From positions 1 through 64,000 of the forward strand of contig JAQMWT010000360.1 in NCBI GenBank assembly GCA_029834535.1: a DNA stretch of 64,000 nucleotides, written 5' to 3'. This stretch comes from Chrysophaeum taylorii. Taxonomy: Eukaryota; Sar; Pelagophyceae; Pelagomonadales; Pelagomonadaceae. The position numbers and the translations under genes are program-made. Shown piece by piece: positions 9,086 to 18,379 of the stretch. The notes below the pieces were generated by a model that ran no database searches, had not been told where the DNA came from, and saw only the letters and a list, made by a program, of their open reading frames with translations. Within the stretch, counting starts at the first letter, position 1; each line of letters begins with the position of its first letter.

Positions 9086-11635
9086 TCCTTCCTTACCCTC
9101 GTCGTCCTCCTCCTCGGCCGTGGGAAGACCAGCATCATCACCCTGGCGGCGTTTGCGGCGGCGGCGCTCGAGTTGGGCCGTCAGGAGCGCGTGGCGCTCC
9201 TGGAGGTCGGCGATCGCTTGCTTCGTCTGCTCGATCTCGACCTTGCGCCTCTCGAAGTCCTGGACCAGCAAGGCCGAATTCGCGAAGCCTTGGCGCTGCT
9301 TGAGCTTGGCGTTGCGGGCGCGAAGCGCGTCGCGCTCGGCCTTGGCCTTGGTGAGGTTGTCCCGCGCCGCGGCCAACTGCTTGTCGAGGTCGGCGAGGTG
9401 TGCCCTCTTCTTTTGGTTGTGGGCCAGGACGTGCTGGAGTTTCTCCTTGACGTGCGTCAGCACCTGGACGTTGGCCGCGTTCTTTTTCTTGAGCTTTGCG
9501 AGCTCGTCGTTCCGTTCTTCTATCTTTTCGCACAAGGTCTGGTTCTCGATCTTGAGCTGCTCGAAGTCGATCAGGTGCAGGCCCTCGGCGAGCTGTTCTT
9601 TCGCTCGCAACGTCTGCTCGAGCTTGCGGAGCGTCATCCGCAGGTTTATGTGCTTCAACCGGACCTTCTCGACCTCGGCCTCGCGCTTCATCTCGAGCTC
9701 CTCGAACTGCTTGATGATGCGCGGCGGGATCGGCTTCCCCGTCCTCGAATGCTCGGCGTTGGTCGCGATTTCGCGCTTGAATTCGCGGAACGACTCGGCG
9801 ATTTTCTTCGCCGTGTACTCCTTCTCGTCCAACTTGGACTGGAGCTCGAACGTCTGCCGATCCGCCTCGGCCTGCATCCTCTCGGCCTTTTGTTTTGTCT
9901 CGAGGATCGCTGCCAGAGCGTCGCTGTACTGTTTCTCGGCCTCGTGGCTGCTGGACGCGTCGTCCTTCTTGGAGGTGGTCGTCGTCATGATCGCCGCGAG
10001 CTTGCGCTGGAGGTCGGCGTTCGTCGCGAGCAACTCGTCCTTTTCGGCTAGGAGACGCTGGACTTCCTCTTTCTGCTTCTCTTCCTTCCGCGTCTCCTCG
10101 CGCTCCCGCTCCTCGCTTTCGAGTTTTTTCTCGGCATCGCGCGCCTCCTTCGCGCGTTCCGTCTCGCGCGCGCGCACCTCTTCGGGCGTCAGGGTCGTGT
10201 CGAGGAGCTCGTCCTCGTCGGCGGCGGCGGTGACAGCAGCGATTTTTCCGCGCTGCTGCTCTTCGTAGGCTGAGCGGCCCGCGCCCTCGCGCTTGAGGCA
10301 CACGAAAAAGCTCGTCCCGTCTGCTGCTGCTGCCGGGACGCGCACCTGCTCGTAGCCGCCTCCGAGAGTGAAATGCGGCGAAGCTCCCCGGACCACGACG
10401 AGGTCCACGACCGCGTTGAAGCCAACAGCCTCCGCGGCGGGCGCGAAACGCGCGTACAGCCGCGTCTCGGGGTCGAGGCATTCGTAGTCTTCGGTAACGA
10501 CCTCGGGTTCTACCGTCACGTCCACCACGACGCGCGCCTCCCGCTCCTCGCCGGCCAGGTCGAATTCTTCGATGTTGATCCGTTTGAAAGCGAGAGAAAA
10601 TCCTCCACCCCCCCCGTCGACGTCGTCGTCGTCCGGCCCGAAAAACTTGCGCTCGAAGCCCTCGGGCGGCGCGAGACCCTTTTCGACGACGACGACCGCC
10701 GTCAGGGGGGCGCCGTCGGGCTCGCGCGCCGCGGCCCGCGCCGCGCTTCGCGCCGCGCGCTCGGACAGCGACGATACCATCGTCGATTCGGATTCGGATT
10801 CGGATTCGTCCGCCGCGGCTGCCGCGTCGGCCGCGTCGTCGACGACCACCAGCACGAGCCCCGTCGCGGGGGCGCTCGCGGGCCCCGGGAGCTCGACCCC
10901 CTCGACCTCGCCCGCGTACGGGATCGACTCGGGGTCGCCTCGCACGAAGAGCTGGACGTAGTAGGTGCCCGGCCTCAGCGGCTCGAGACGTAGTTTCGTC
11001 GAAAAGGCGCCGTCCTCGAACACAAAGTCCCAGGGCCACGCCACGGCGAGCCGCTCGGACCCAAAGTCGTCGTAAAACAACGCCTCCTCGTCGTCGTTCG
11101 TCCCGGACGACGGCGGCGGATCGTAGTAGGCCAGCGCGCAGAAAGGACCCGCGCCGCGCCGCGTCATCGTCCCGCTCAGCGTCAGTTCGGGCACCATCAA
11201 CGTGTCGGGGCACGACACGGCATCGAGCTCGACGGCCTTGGTGACGATGACCTCGACGTACCGAAACTGGCGCGCCGTTCTCGAAACCCCAAACCCGGCG
11301 TGCGTCGCCAGCTCGATCGAGCTCGCCGGCTTCGACTCGCCCCTCGCGCGTATCCCTGCCCGCGCCTCGGCGGCGAGCTCCTTGAGGTCAACGCCGCCAA
11401 ACTCCCCATCCTTCCCCCACACGCTCTCGCGCACGTGGTGCCTATACCCTGCGAGCCCGTACCGCTGGTATGGCGTCGCGCCGTCCGGGCCCACGTGGCC
11501 CAGAATTCCTTCCTCGACCATCGTCTGCGCGTGCCGCTGCGCGAGCTCGCACGCCACCGGGTCCAACTCCAGACCCTTCCCGGACCGCGACGCATTCACC
11601 TGCTCCAAGCAAAACCTCAACACCTCCTCGTCCAT
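9077..11635 (-). CDS. CFAP184: CAP-domain protein fused to a CCDC96/CFAP184-type axonemal coiled coil
   Basis: 852 residues, intact. Residues about 1-140 form a CAP (SCP/PR-1) domain: helix with FCLEQVNASR, then HAQTMVEEG..GHVGPDGATPYQRYG and VIVTK. Residues 150-480 are beta-rich or acidic with no family I recognise. From about 490 it is continuous coiled coil. Residues about 620-800 match the CCDC96/CCDC113 domain closely, with the diagnostic run LAEGLHLIDFEQLKIENQTL and then EKIEERN and VLTHVKEKLQ. In ciliates and animals CCDC96 and CCDC113 form a complex in motile cilia near the radial spokes and dynein regulatory complex. The HLIDFEQLKIENQ wording favours CCDC96 over CCDC113. A CAP domain on a CCDC96 protein is unusual. 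It is divergently arranged with the LRR gene at 11713. Confidence 0.85.
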   Translation of the reverse strand: MDEEVLRFCLEQVNASRSGKGLELDPVACELAQRHAQTMVEEGILGHVGPDGATPYQRYGLAGYRHHVRESVWGKDGEFGGVDLKELAAEARAGIRARGESKPASSIELATHAGFGVSRTARQFRYVEVIVTKAVELDAVSCPDTLMVPELTLSGTMTRRGAGPFCALAYYDPPPSSGTNDDEEALFYDDFGSERLAVAWPWDFVFEDGAFSTKLRLEPLRPGTYYVQLFVRGDPESIPYAGEVEGVELPGPASAPATGLVLVVVDDAADAAAAADESESESESTMVSSLSERAARSAARAAAREPDGAPLTAVVVVEKGLAPPEGFERKFFGPDDDDVDGGGGGFSLAFKRINIEEFDLAGEEREARVVVDVTVEPEVVTEDYECLDPETRLYARFAPAAEAVGFNAVVDLVVVRGASPHFTLGGGYEQVRVPAAAADGTSFFVCLKREGAGRSAYEEQQRGKIAAVTAAADEDELLDTTLTPEEVRARETERAKEARDAEKKLESEEREREETRKEEKQKEEVQRLLAEKDELLATNADLQRKLAAIMTTTTSKKDDASSSHEAEKQYSDALAAILETKQKAERMQAEADRQTFELQSKLDEKEYTAKKIAESFREFKREIATNAEHSRTGKPIPPRIIKQFEELEMKREAEVEKVRLKHINLRMTLRKLEQTLRAKEQLAEGLHLIDFEQLKIENQTLCEKIEERNDELAKLKKKNAANVQVLTHVKEKLQHVLAHNQKKRAHLADLDKQLAAARDNLTKAKAERDALRARNAKLKQRQGFANSALLVQDFERRKVEIEQTKQAIADLQERHALLTAQLERRRRKRRQGDDAGLPTAEEEDDEGKEGTN

Positions 11636-11712
11636 TTCGACACGATGAGGAGGGTACTAGAACTTGCTTGATTGATGCGGCGTTAAAAGGGCGTTGTAAG
11701 TAGTAGTGTATT
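11636..11712. promoter_or_regulatory. 77-bp shared intergenic promoter between divergent genes
   Basis: The start codons of the minus-strand CAP-CCDC96 gene (11635) and the plus-strand LRR gene (11713) are only 77 bp apart, so both promoters must lie in or overlap this interval or the neighbouring coding DNA. It contains GCTTGATTGATGCGG and TTAAAAGGG but no certain TATA box. Co-regulation is inferred from spacing. Confidence 0.5.
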
Positions 11713-13017
11713 ATGTCTGCTGCTCCTGACCGCACGAAGAAGATCCGCTTCCTCCATGACGTCCAGTCGGTGCGCGCTCTGGTGGCGTCGCTGGCGAGCC
11801 CCCGACGACGAGGGCGACTCGTCGCAACGCTCCCGCGCGACGACGACGCGCTTTTCTGGAAACTTCCATCCCACCAGAAGAAGAAAAAAATTGTGCCGCG
11901 ACGCGCGCGGTCGACCATCCTGACCGCCGTCGAGCGCGAGGCCCTGTGCGCGTCCAAGGCCTACGACGTCGAACTCGAGGCCGCGACCGACGAAATTGTC
12001 CCAAAAAAACTCGAGCTCTGGGGTGCCTCCGAGGACGCCTTGGACTTGAGCGGCAAAGCGCTGCAGCGGGACGATTTTGGCGTCCTCGAGTTCCTGCTTC
12101 GCTTCAACTACCCATTTCGCCACGTCTCGCTCGCGGGCTGCTACGTCGACGACGCCGCCGCGATCACGTTGATCCGCGCCCTAAGGTACAACGTCGTCCT
12201 CGCCGACCTCCACCTCTCCCGGACCAAGGTCTCCGACGCTTCGGTTTTAGTGGCGGTCGACGTGCTGCGCGACGACAACGCGACCCTCGCGTCTCTCGAC
12301 CTCCGTGGCAACGACATCTCCGAGCAAGCCGCGGAACAGCTCGCGCGCCTCGACCTCTCGCGCCTCGACGGACTACCCGTCCAATCGTACTCTCGAGCGC
12401 CGCCCACCCGCGTCGACCTGGCGCGCTCCTCGCTCCGCACGCCACAAGCCGTTATCCTACGCCAATCGCTCCTCAACGCCTCGCTCCTCGAGCACTTGGA
12501 TTTATCTCAAAACGCCTTCGACGCGCGCGCCGCCGAAATTATCGCCGACGTCGTCAGAACGCACCCACGGCTTCGCTTTCTCGATCTCAGCGGCAACAAC
12601 ATCGGCGCCCGCGGCCTCGACATCATCGCGCTCGACTGCGTCGCAAAGTGTCCGTGGCTCCGATCCCTCAAGTGTGGCGACAACGGCGATCTCGGCGACG
12701 CGGACGCCTTGCGGCGAGTCTTGCGCCACAACACCACGCTCACACGCCTGGACGTGACCGGCATTTCGGACGAACGAAAACTCCAAGCGAGCGTCGCAGC
12801 CAACCGCGCGATCCACCACACGCCCGAGGCCTTCACAGCCTTTCTCGACCGTCGCTTCGACGACCCCCCACTCCATTCTCGTCCGCGCGGCGGTTACGTC
12901 TGCACGCTCGATTACGACCCGGCTTTTATCGCCCGCGAGCGCCAACAGCGACCCGCACCTCGCATAGTCGAGGACGACAATGTCGGGGACAGTTACTACT
13001 ACTACGTCTCATCATAA
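11713..13017 (+). CDS. Leucine-rich-repeat protein (ribonuclease-inhibitor type)
   Basis: 434 residues, intact. The first 100 residues are basic with no motif. From about residue 110 there are LRRs of the RI/RanGAP type: LDLSGKALQ, HVSLAGCYVDD, LHLSRTKVSD, LDLRGNDISE, LDLSQNAFDAR, FLDLSGNNIGARG, LKCGDNGDLGD and LDVTGIS. Each is about 28-30 residues long and pairs a strand with a helix. Such domains bind proteins; in algae they include axonemal and Ran/NLR-like proteins. Divergence with a CCDC96-type ciliary gene at 77 bp makes a ciliary role possible, but that is inference from context. The C-terminus ends in a Tyr/Ser tail. Confidence 0.8.
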   Translation: MSAAPDRTKKIRFLHDVQSVRALVASLASPRRRGRLVATLPRDDDALFWKLPSHQKKKKIVPRRARSTILTAVEREALCASKAYDVELEAATDEIVPKKLELWGASEDALDLSGKALQRDDFGVLEFLLRFNYPFRHVSLAGCYVDDAAAITLIRALRYNVVLADLHLSRTKVSDASVLVAVDVLRDDNATLASLDLRGNDISEQAAEQLARLDLSRLDGLPVQSYSRAPPTRVDLARSSLRTPQAVILRQSLLNASLLEHLDLSQNAFDARAAEIIADVVRTHPRLRFLDLSGNNIGARGLDIIALDCVAKCPWLRSLKCGDNGDLGDADALRRVLRHNTTLTRLDVTGISDERKLQASVAANRAIHHTPEAFTAFLDRRFDDPPLHSRPRGGYVCTLDYDPAFIARERQQRPAPRIVEDDNVGDSYYYYVSS

Positions 13018-13585
13018 TCTCCTGAATCCGAAGTCGTAGCCGACCGACGTTCTGGTCCTGCGCGTGCGACATCGGATGATTGTGTTGCCGCACGCGGGGG
13101 ATAATCATTAATAATCTTCTTTTTACTTTATCAACAAGTCTTATATATAATTGCGAGATCTTTCGGTGCCTTTCGTCACTATGTTTTTGCCTCAAGATAC
13201 TTCTCTGCCCGAGCCAAACAGATTGTCTACGTCGGTCTCATCCTCGCCATCCTCCTCCTTCTCAACGGCGCGCGGCGGTATCTGGTGCCGAACCGAGGTT
13301 TTCAACAACCCCCTACAATGCTCTTCATGCACACGCGCGATGTGCCTCGTTTAACACACGTCGCCAGACCTGGCTCAGTCATATCAAGATTCAACCCTCC
13401 TCCAACGCCTCAGCCTGGAGACTGCAGAGTATTCCGCAATGCAGTGGTATAAAGTCACTGAAGAACCATCCCGCCTCACCGTGTGAGTCTGGCAGGTTAG
13501 AGTTTAGGTAAGCGGTTTTTATTAGTTCCCCCAGCCTCAGCACACGCCAGACGACGACACGCAGAACTACACCTACTTTAACCTG
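13018..13585. repeat. Intergenic DNA with repeat family U 3'-flank, left part
   Basis: No gene was seen. From about 13420 to 13580 the sequence resembles 26455-26605 in order and orientation: GCAGAG followed by AACCATCCCGCCTCA (AACCATCCCGTCTCA in the other copy) and later AGAACTACAC. The similarity resumes after the MITE-like insertion at 13586-14011. This marks a dispersed element family, here called U, shared between 13.4-14.4 kb and 26.5-27.1 kb. Confidence 0.55.
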
Positions 13586-14011
13586 GGCTGGGCGAAGACC
13601 GCTTCCAGGGGGGGGGGGGGCGAGGACAACGAGATACTGGGCGGGGGGGTTGCGACCCCCCAGCGCTAAAGTGCGGGGGGGTTGCGACCCCCCAGCGCTA
13701 AAGTTTCGTGCCGAGGTGGAGGTCTGCGACCCCCCAGCGCTAAAATTTCAAGCTGTGGGGGGTGGGGTTTCTGGCCGCGCACCTAGCGCGCCTGTCTCTA
13801 ACCCTTGCTAGTCGCACGGCTGGCGCAGCAATGCCAGTCGACCAGGGGTGGGAGGGGGGGGTCCGAGCCCCCCAAGCGCCACCCACTGGCAAGCTCCAGG
13901 GAGAAGTTCGCCGACCCCCAAGGGCCAAATTTTCATGCTGGGGGGGGGGGGCGTTTTGTCTTGTCCTCGTGTGGGCGCCACCCCCCCTCTAGAAGCGGTC
14001 TTCGCCCAGCC
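13586..14011. mobile_element. MITE-like element with inverted termini and G/C-run internal repeats
   Basis: The left end GGCTGGGCGAAGACCGCTTC (13586-13605) is the exact inverse of GAAGCGGTCTTCGCCCAGCC at 13992-14011, and both ends continue into G or C runs. The body, about 426 bp in all, holds three tandem TGCGACCCCCCAGCGCTAAA units (13640-13745) and a diverged version near 13900. It has no coding capacity. The U-family homology on each side (13420-13580 and 14015-14070, compared with 26455-26640) is uninterrupted at the equivalent place near 26600-26635, which acts as an empty site. A diverged relative lies at 43480-43640. A clear target-site duplication was not found. Confidence 0.65.
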
Positions 14012-14156
14012 ATGTAAGTCTACGTACCTACGGGGCGCTCCGGACGCTTTCTCTGCACCCCCTCGAGAAATCAAGGATACCAGACATGGGACGGTGATCT
14101 TGATGGCTCAAGAGAAAGCAGCAGAGGGTGGATGATGGTGATGTGTGTGTGTGGTA
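14012..14156. repeat. U-family 3' flank, right part
   Basis: The run TTTCTCTGCACCCCCTCGAG at 14048-14067 recurs exactly at 26773-26792. In both places it is followed 100-150 bp later by a GGACTTGGATT stretch at the C-terminus of a minus-strand ORF. The preceding CTACGTACCTACGGGGCGC resembles CTACATACCTCGGGGCGCG at 26636-26654. This is non-coding flank of a repeated element. Confidence 0.6.
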
Positions 14157-14390
14157 TTAATAAGGAGGGGATTGAAAGGAGACTGGTCGTTGGGACTTGG
14201 ATTGAGTCAAAGAGGCTACATCTTTTTTGAAACTCTTGACAAGTGAACCTGAAGGAATAGACTTTGGTATGAGTGTAGTCATTGGAGAGAGAAGAGATAG
14301 AGGCTCGGCCTCAAGCTGCTCCAATTGAATTTCGTCAACCTCGTTGAGAGCTTGGACGTCGTCGCCATCGCTTGGAGACTCATTTGTCAA
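14157..14390 (-). pseudogene. C-terminal remnant of the U-family unknown protein
   Basis: 77 codons from an internal methionine. The C-terminus (MTTLIPKSIPSGSLVKSFKK, then SLTQSKS) parallels the C-terminus of the unknown protein at 26936-28910 (TTLSVIPVF, LFKSVKS, LSSTKSKS). Both sit at the same distance from the shared TTTCTCTGCACCCC run. It is a remnant, because no matching upstream coding sequence was recognised to its right. Function is unknown. Confidence 0.4.
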
Positions 14391-16894
14391 TGCTGCGGCA
14401 TGTCCTCTCCGATGAAAATCCCCCGCTCATATCCGCGTGCACTCACCACCTCCACGGATGCCCCGGACCCGGTTCTCCTGGTTCGCCCGCCGCTCCGCCG
14501 TTCTGTTCTCAACCCCACCCCATCTCTGCCCCATCAATCTTCGCCTCTCTTGCACCCCCTGATCCCCTTTGCACCCGCTCGCCTCCTTGGCCATCTGGTT
14601 CATACCAACTCGACCACATCCCCGCGCTCGAGTTGCGAGGGCGTACATCCAACACCGGCGACAATACCCCCACCACCGGCGACGTTTTCCACGTGCAAAG
14701 TTACACCCAGAAACAAGCCTACCAAGATAAAGATTCGAAAATCTCGGAATCAGCAACAGACAGCTCTATCTACGATGGCAACGACCACCATCGCGCTGCC
14801 ACGGCATGCATAAGGGCGTCATCTCTCCCTGGGCGCAACGGCCCAGACAGCAGCCCTGCCGACGTGCAATGCGAAACCAAGAAGCAAAGCAACGTAGATC
14901 AAGAATCAACAAGTTCCGAATTATCAACAGACAGCACCCTCCCTGATGATCATGATCAACATCATGCTGCTTAGACATGTACAAGGGCTTCTCCTCTCTT
15001 CGGGCACAACAGCCCAGGAAGCAACCTTGCCGACGGAACACCAAGCCACCTTGTTCCCACGACCGACAAGTCACCGCATAAGACATCTCGAGACGTTCCA
15101 GAGTATTTCGACAATGACAACCCCATTCATGGACCACCAGCCACAACACCTCCAATCCCCCAAGCACCAGCGCTGCGGACTACTGAAGACACCTTCTCGG
15201 ATACCGCCCCCTTGTCTGATGCCTACGGTGAAGAAGCAAGCCCAACTTCACTAGCCTCGAAGATGGTCTCCCCGACAATTCCCGATCAGCCACCTGATCC
15301 ATGCGCCATCAGCAATGCCCCCGCTATGTCGCATCCACAAGGACAAGACTCGCTGTCGACGGTTCCACCGTTACCATACTCGCAGGAACTCACCGCACCT
15401 GCAGGTATCAGCTCCGATTCACCAAGTACTTCAGCATTGTTCGATATCTCTCGATCAGTCGCTCCCGATCACTTCAAATCTGGTTCCACCTCGCTGTCTC
15501 CTCTCTCCGCAGACAGGCACGCACTGCCGCTCACCGACGCTCACTGCTGCACTCACTATCCACCCCCCCGGCCGGATGCACTGGATGACACTGCTCAGCA
15601 GGTTGCGTGGGCCCATTTGCGATCACCATGTTGCGATTCGATGGATGTCACCTCACATGCATCAGTCGCAGCACATGCTCACCCGCCCTTGAACTCTCAA
15701 TCAGAGGACGCACTCCTTTCGATGCCATCCCTTATGTCTCACCCCGACGAAGTTTTTGGCAAGCCTCCACCATGGCCGCAGTAACAGACACAGATTTCGA
15801 GAGTTATGAACGCCCCGATTAGCCGCAAACTGTGCGCACTTCTATTGCGACCATTTCGGTCCTTTATATCAGCTTACGTAGCTCTCCTCTGGACGCCACA
15901 CGCTTGCGCTGCCTCCGGAAAATCGATGTTACAGTCTCAGCAGACATCTTCCTGTGCGCGCACTGCATAGACTCGCTCCACCTGAGTCGCATCTGTCAGC
16001 CACAACGCACCACAGGGATTCACGGTGAAGGTTCACTGCCAACTGCCGGCTCCACCGCAGACATGCACCCCAGCCACGCACGATGCCTCTCTCAGCAGCG
16101 CCCTATCGCTCGGCACGTCGCCCCTTGTTCGATGACGCATGTAACAAGACCCCACCTTCGCAAGCTTTACACGCCTACGGGCAACCCTGGTCACTTTGGC
16201 ACCCGCCGCCCTGATCACCGCATCTCCGTCATTGAGGATGCACCCAGCACGTCTGACCCCTCCGTCATCCTCAGTTCCGCTGCTGCCTTTCAGCACTACG
16301 ACACCAGGGGACTCACACTCTCCTTTCGAGATCTCTCTTGTCGATTTCCCGCACTGGACCCCCAACATTTCAGGCCGGATATACCAACAGACAGCATTTC
16401 AGCTCACACACCCATCTGCACTATCTTGCTGACAGGTCAGCTACGCGCCACACCCCTTTTGGCACTGATTTCGGACCACACGCACTACGGGATCTTGCTC
16501 TTGGAGCCTAACCCGTGCTCGTCTCCTTCTAGCAGGCCTCCAGTATGTCGAAGGCGGTGCAGCCACCGCCCACCTCCGGCAACGGCAATACGCACAGGCG
16601 CACTTCAGGGAGCGCCAAGACGCTTACAGAAACGCCAACGGCCCCAACGTCTCTCGGCCGCCTGGCCCCTGGCGGCGCCCGGACGTTTAGGCTAACGCCT
16701 TGCCGTCCCCCTTACACCCTTCCACCCCACGCTCATTTCAGCTCGACGCTCTCACCCCCTCAATCTAAGCTGTTTTGATCAGCGCACGTTCGCTAACCTT
16801 TGAGTTTACTCCTAAACCCGCTTCTCGGTGCTCCCCGCGTCACCGCCAATGACACAAAGGCACTTGCTCTTCCACAGACGCTCCGCGCCGCCAT
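14372..16894 (+). other. Low-complexity plus-strand ORFs of uncertain reality
   Basis: Overlapping frames at 14372-14974, 15212-15784 and 15832-16695 encode Pro/Ser/Thr/His/Gln-rich peptides with no motif I recognise. The plus strand here is visibly C-rich and G-poor, which by itself suppresses stop codons in some frames. A 90-bp stretch at 16731-16822 (AATCTAAG, GCTAACCTTTGAGTTTACTC) recurs at 41958-42055 and, inverted, at 34100-34200, showing mobile-element origin. I do not claim these as genes. Confidence 0.3.
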
Positions 16895-18379
16895 ATGTCT
16901 CTCGACCTTCCGATCACCAACATAAGCCGCTCGCGCCTAGACCTAGTCTCGCACGCCTTAAGAGGGCGCATTTCAATTGGTGACCTCACAGGTCTTTCGA
17001 CGCATTTCCCGACGTCCGACTTTGAACTTACGAGTCACTTTACGGCAACCTACAGTGCCAAGACGTCTGACGCTACGCAGCCATGTCCCTGGAACTTCCA
17101 TTCCACAGAAACTGCCAGTGAAGTAAGCATTCGGCTCCCCAAAGCCATTGCCCAACAGCCACTTCTCGTCTCGCCCAAAGCAACGAAGACCATCCCTCAG
17201 TCTCTACTGGATGACAAGACGAAAGATAAGACCACAACGGCTAGCTACACCAGTCGGTCCATTGATGTAGCAGACCAGGCAATGCACACCAGCTGCACTG
17301 CACCGCTCCAGACAAAGAAGATGATGCCCAGGTCCAACGTTCAATCGCTTGAACACGCACATGTTCTGTCACTCGACCTTGCACTGCCACAGGCTCCTGT
17401 CTCACCCATAGCTGATGCACCCCATCCGATGGATCAGTCCTTCAGACATGTCCCGCTCGCAGAAGCACCACTGCAGGACGCACAGGCACATCATCAAGAT
17501 ACCACGATTACGCGCACTAGCGCATTGCGCCCATCCAATCACGATGAGATGAAGCTACAGCTTCGCTTGCTCTCCTCTCATCTGGAAGACAAAGACCACC
17601 CTCCAATCTTCCAAGCACCTGACCCGCCCCTGCTGCTGCAATCCGCGCCAGCACAGACGATCTCGCCCCCATGCAAAACTACAGGTCAGGCACTAGCCAA
17701 CGTCGGCACTCGCCAGACTTATGCGCACCCGCTGGTATCTTATCAGCACGGCTACCTCAGCCAGGCAGGTCACTGCAACACATCGGTCTCCCCTAATACC
17801 AGGTCGATGCATCGCTCATGCACGACCACTTCATGTCATATATTGGACGACTATGATCTCGAGCACGAACTCATCGCAACGCTTGAGTCATACCCAAGAA
17901 GGAATCCTGCTTTGGAGCCACCTCAGCCAATCCCACAGGAACTTTGGCCACCAGACGGCACCCACACACTCATGGTTTCTCCACTGGTTTCCTCCATAGT
18001 TCTTGACTGCAGCAGCGACAAGATGCAACCACCCCATGCGACTATACCCGCATTCTCGTTTGGGATACAAGCATTTCCTTCATGTCAGATGTTTACGCTC
18101 ATGATACCGCCATATACGGCAACCAAGATCGACGTTGAATGCATTCCACCCTCCTCTTTGAGCGTTACCCCTGACATGCTGCTCCCGGTACTGTTAGCCA
18201 GCTCTATCATGTCTGTCTTTAAATGTCGACTATCATGCTCTATCATGTCTGATTCAGCTCCCATCGCCTTGTATGATTTCATACGTCATATTCCGATTAC
18301 AGCCCAGACACCGCACATTCTGTTGCGCACTCGCGACGGCACGATAGCCGTCCCCTCTCGGTTTAGACTACCCACATAG
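16895..18379 (+). CDS. 494-codon ORF of unknown function in a mobile island
   Basis: This is the longest open frame in the AT-richer island. It is rich in Pro, Ser, Thr, His and Gln and has no recognised domain, signal peptide or membrane segment. One piece (codons about 370-420, DNA 18000-18165) has a diverged copy at 41742-41911. There the same frame is open, and only 2 of the 19 base differences I counted over 50 codons fall at second codon positions. That is weak evidence that the frame was once translated. It may be a transposon accessory protein or a stop-poor C-rich stretch. Confidence 0.3.
   Translation: MSLDLPITNISRSRLDLVSHALRGRISIGDLTGLSTHFPTSDFELTSHFTATYSAKTSDATQPCPWNFHSTETASEVSIRLPKAIAQQPLLVSPKATKTIPQSLLDDKTKDKTTTASYTSRSIDVADQAMHTSCTAPLQTKKMMPRSNVQSLEHAHVLSLDLALPQAPVSPIADAPHPMDQSFRHVPLAEAPLQDAQAHHQDTTITRTSALRPSNHDEMKLQLRLLSSHLEDKDHPPIFQAPDPPLLLQSAPAQTISPPCKTTGQALANVGTRQTYAHPLVSYQHGYLSQAGHCNTSVSPNTRSMHRSCTTTSCHILDDYDLEHELIATLESYPRRNPALEPPQPIPQELWPPDGTHTLMVSPLVSSIVLDCSSDKMQPPHATIPAFSFGIQAFPSCQMFTLMIPPYTATKIDVECIPPSSLSVTPDMLLPVLLASSIMSVFKCRLSCSIMSDSAPIALYDFIRHIPITAQTPHILLRTRDGTIAVPSRFRLPT

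Noticed and set aside
9120-10268. 382-codon plus-strand ORF, and the 691-codon minus frame 9138-11213
   Set aside because: Both are shadows of the CAP-CCDC96 gene; their composition (Ser/Arg or Arg/Gly-rich) is typical of off-frame translation of GC-rich coding DNA.
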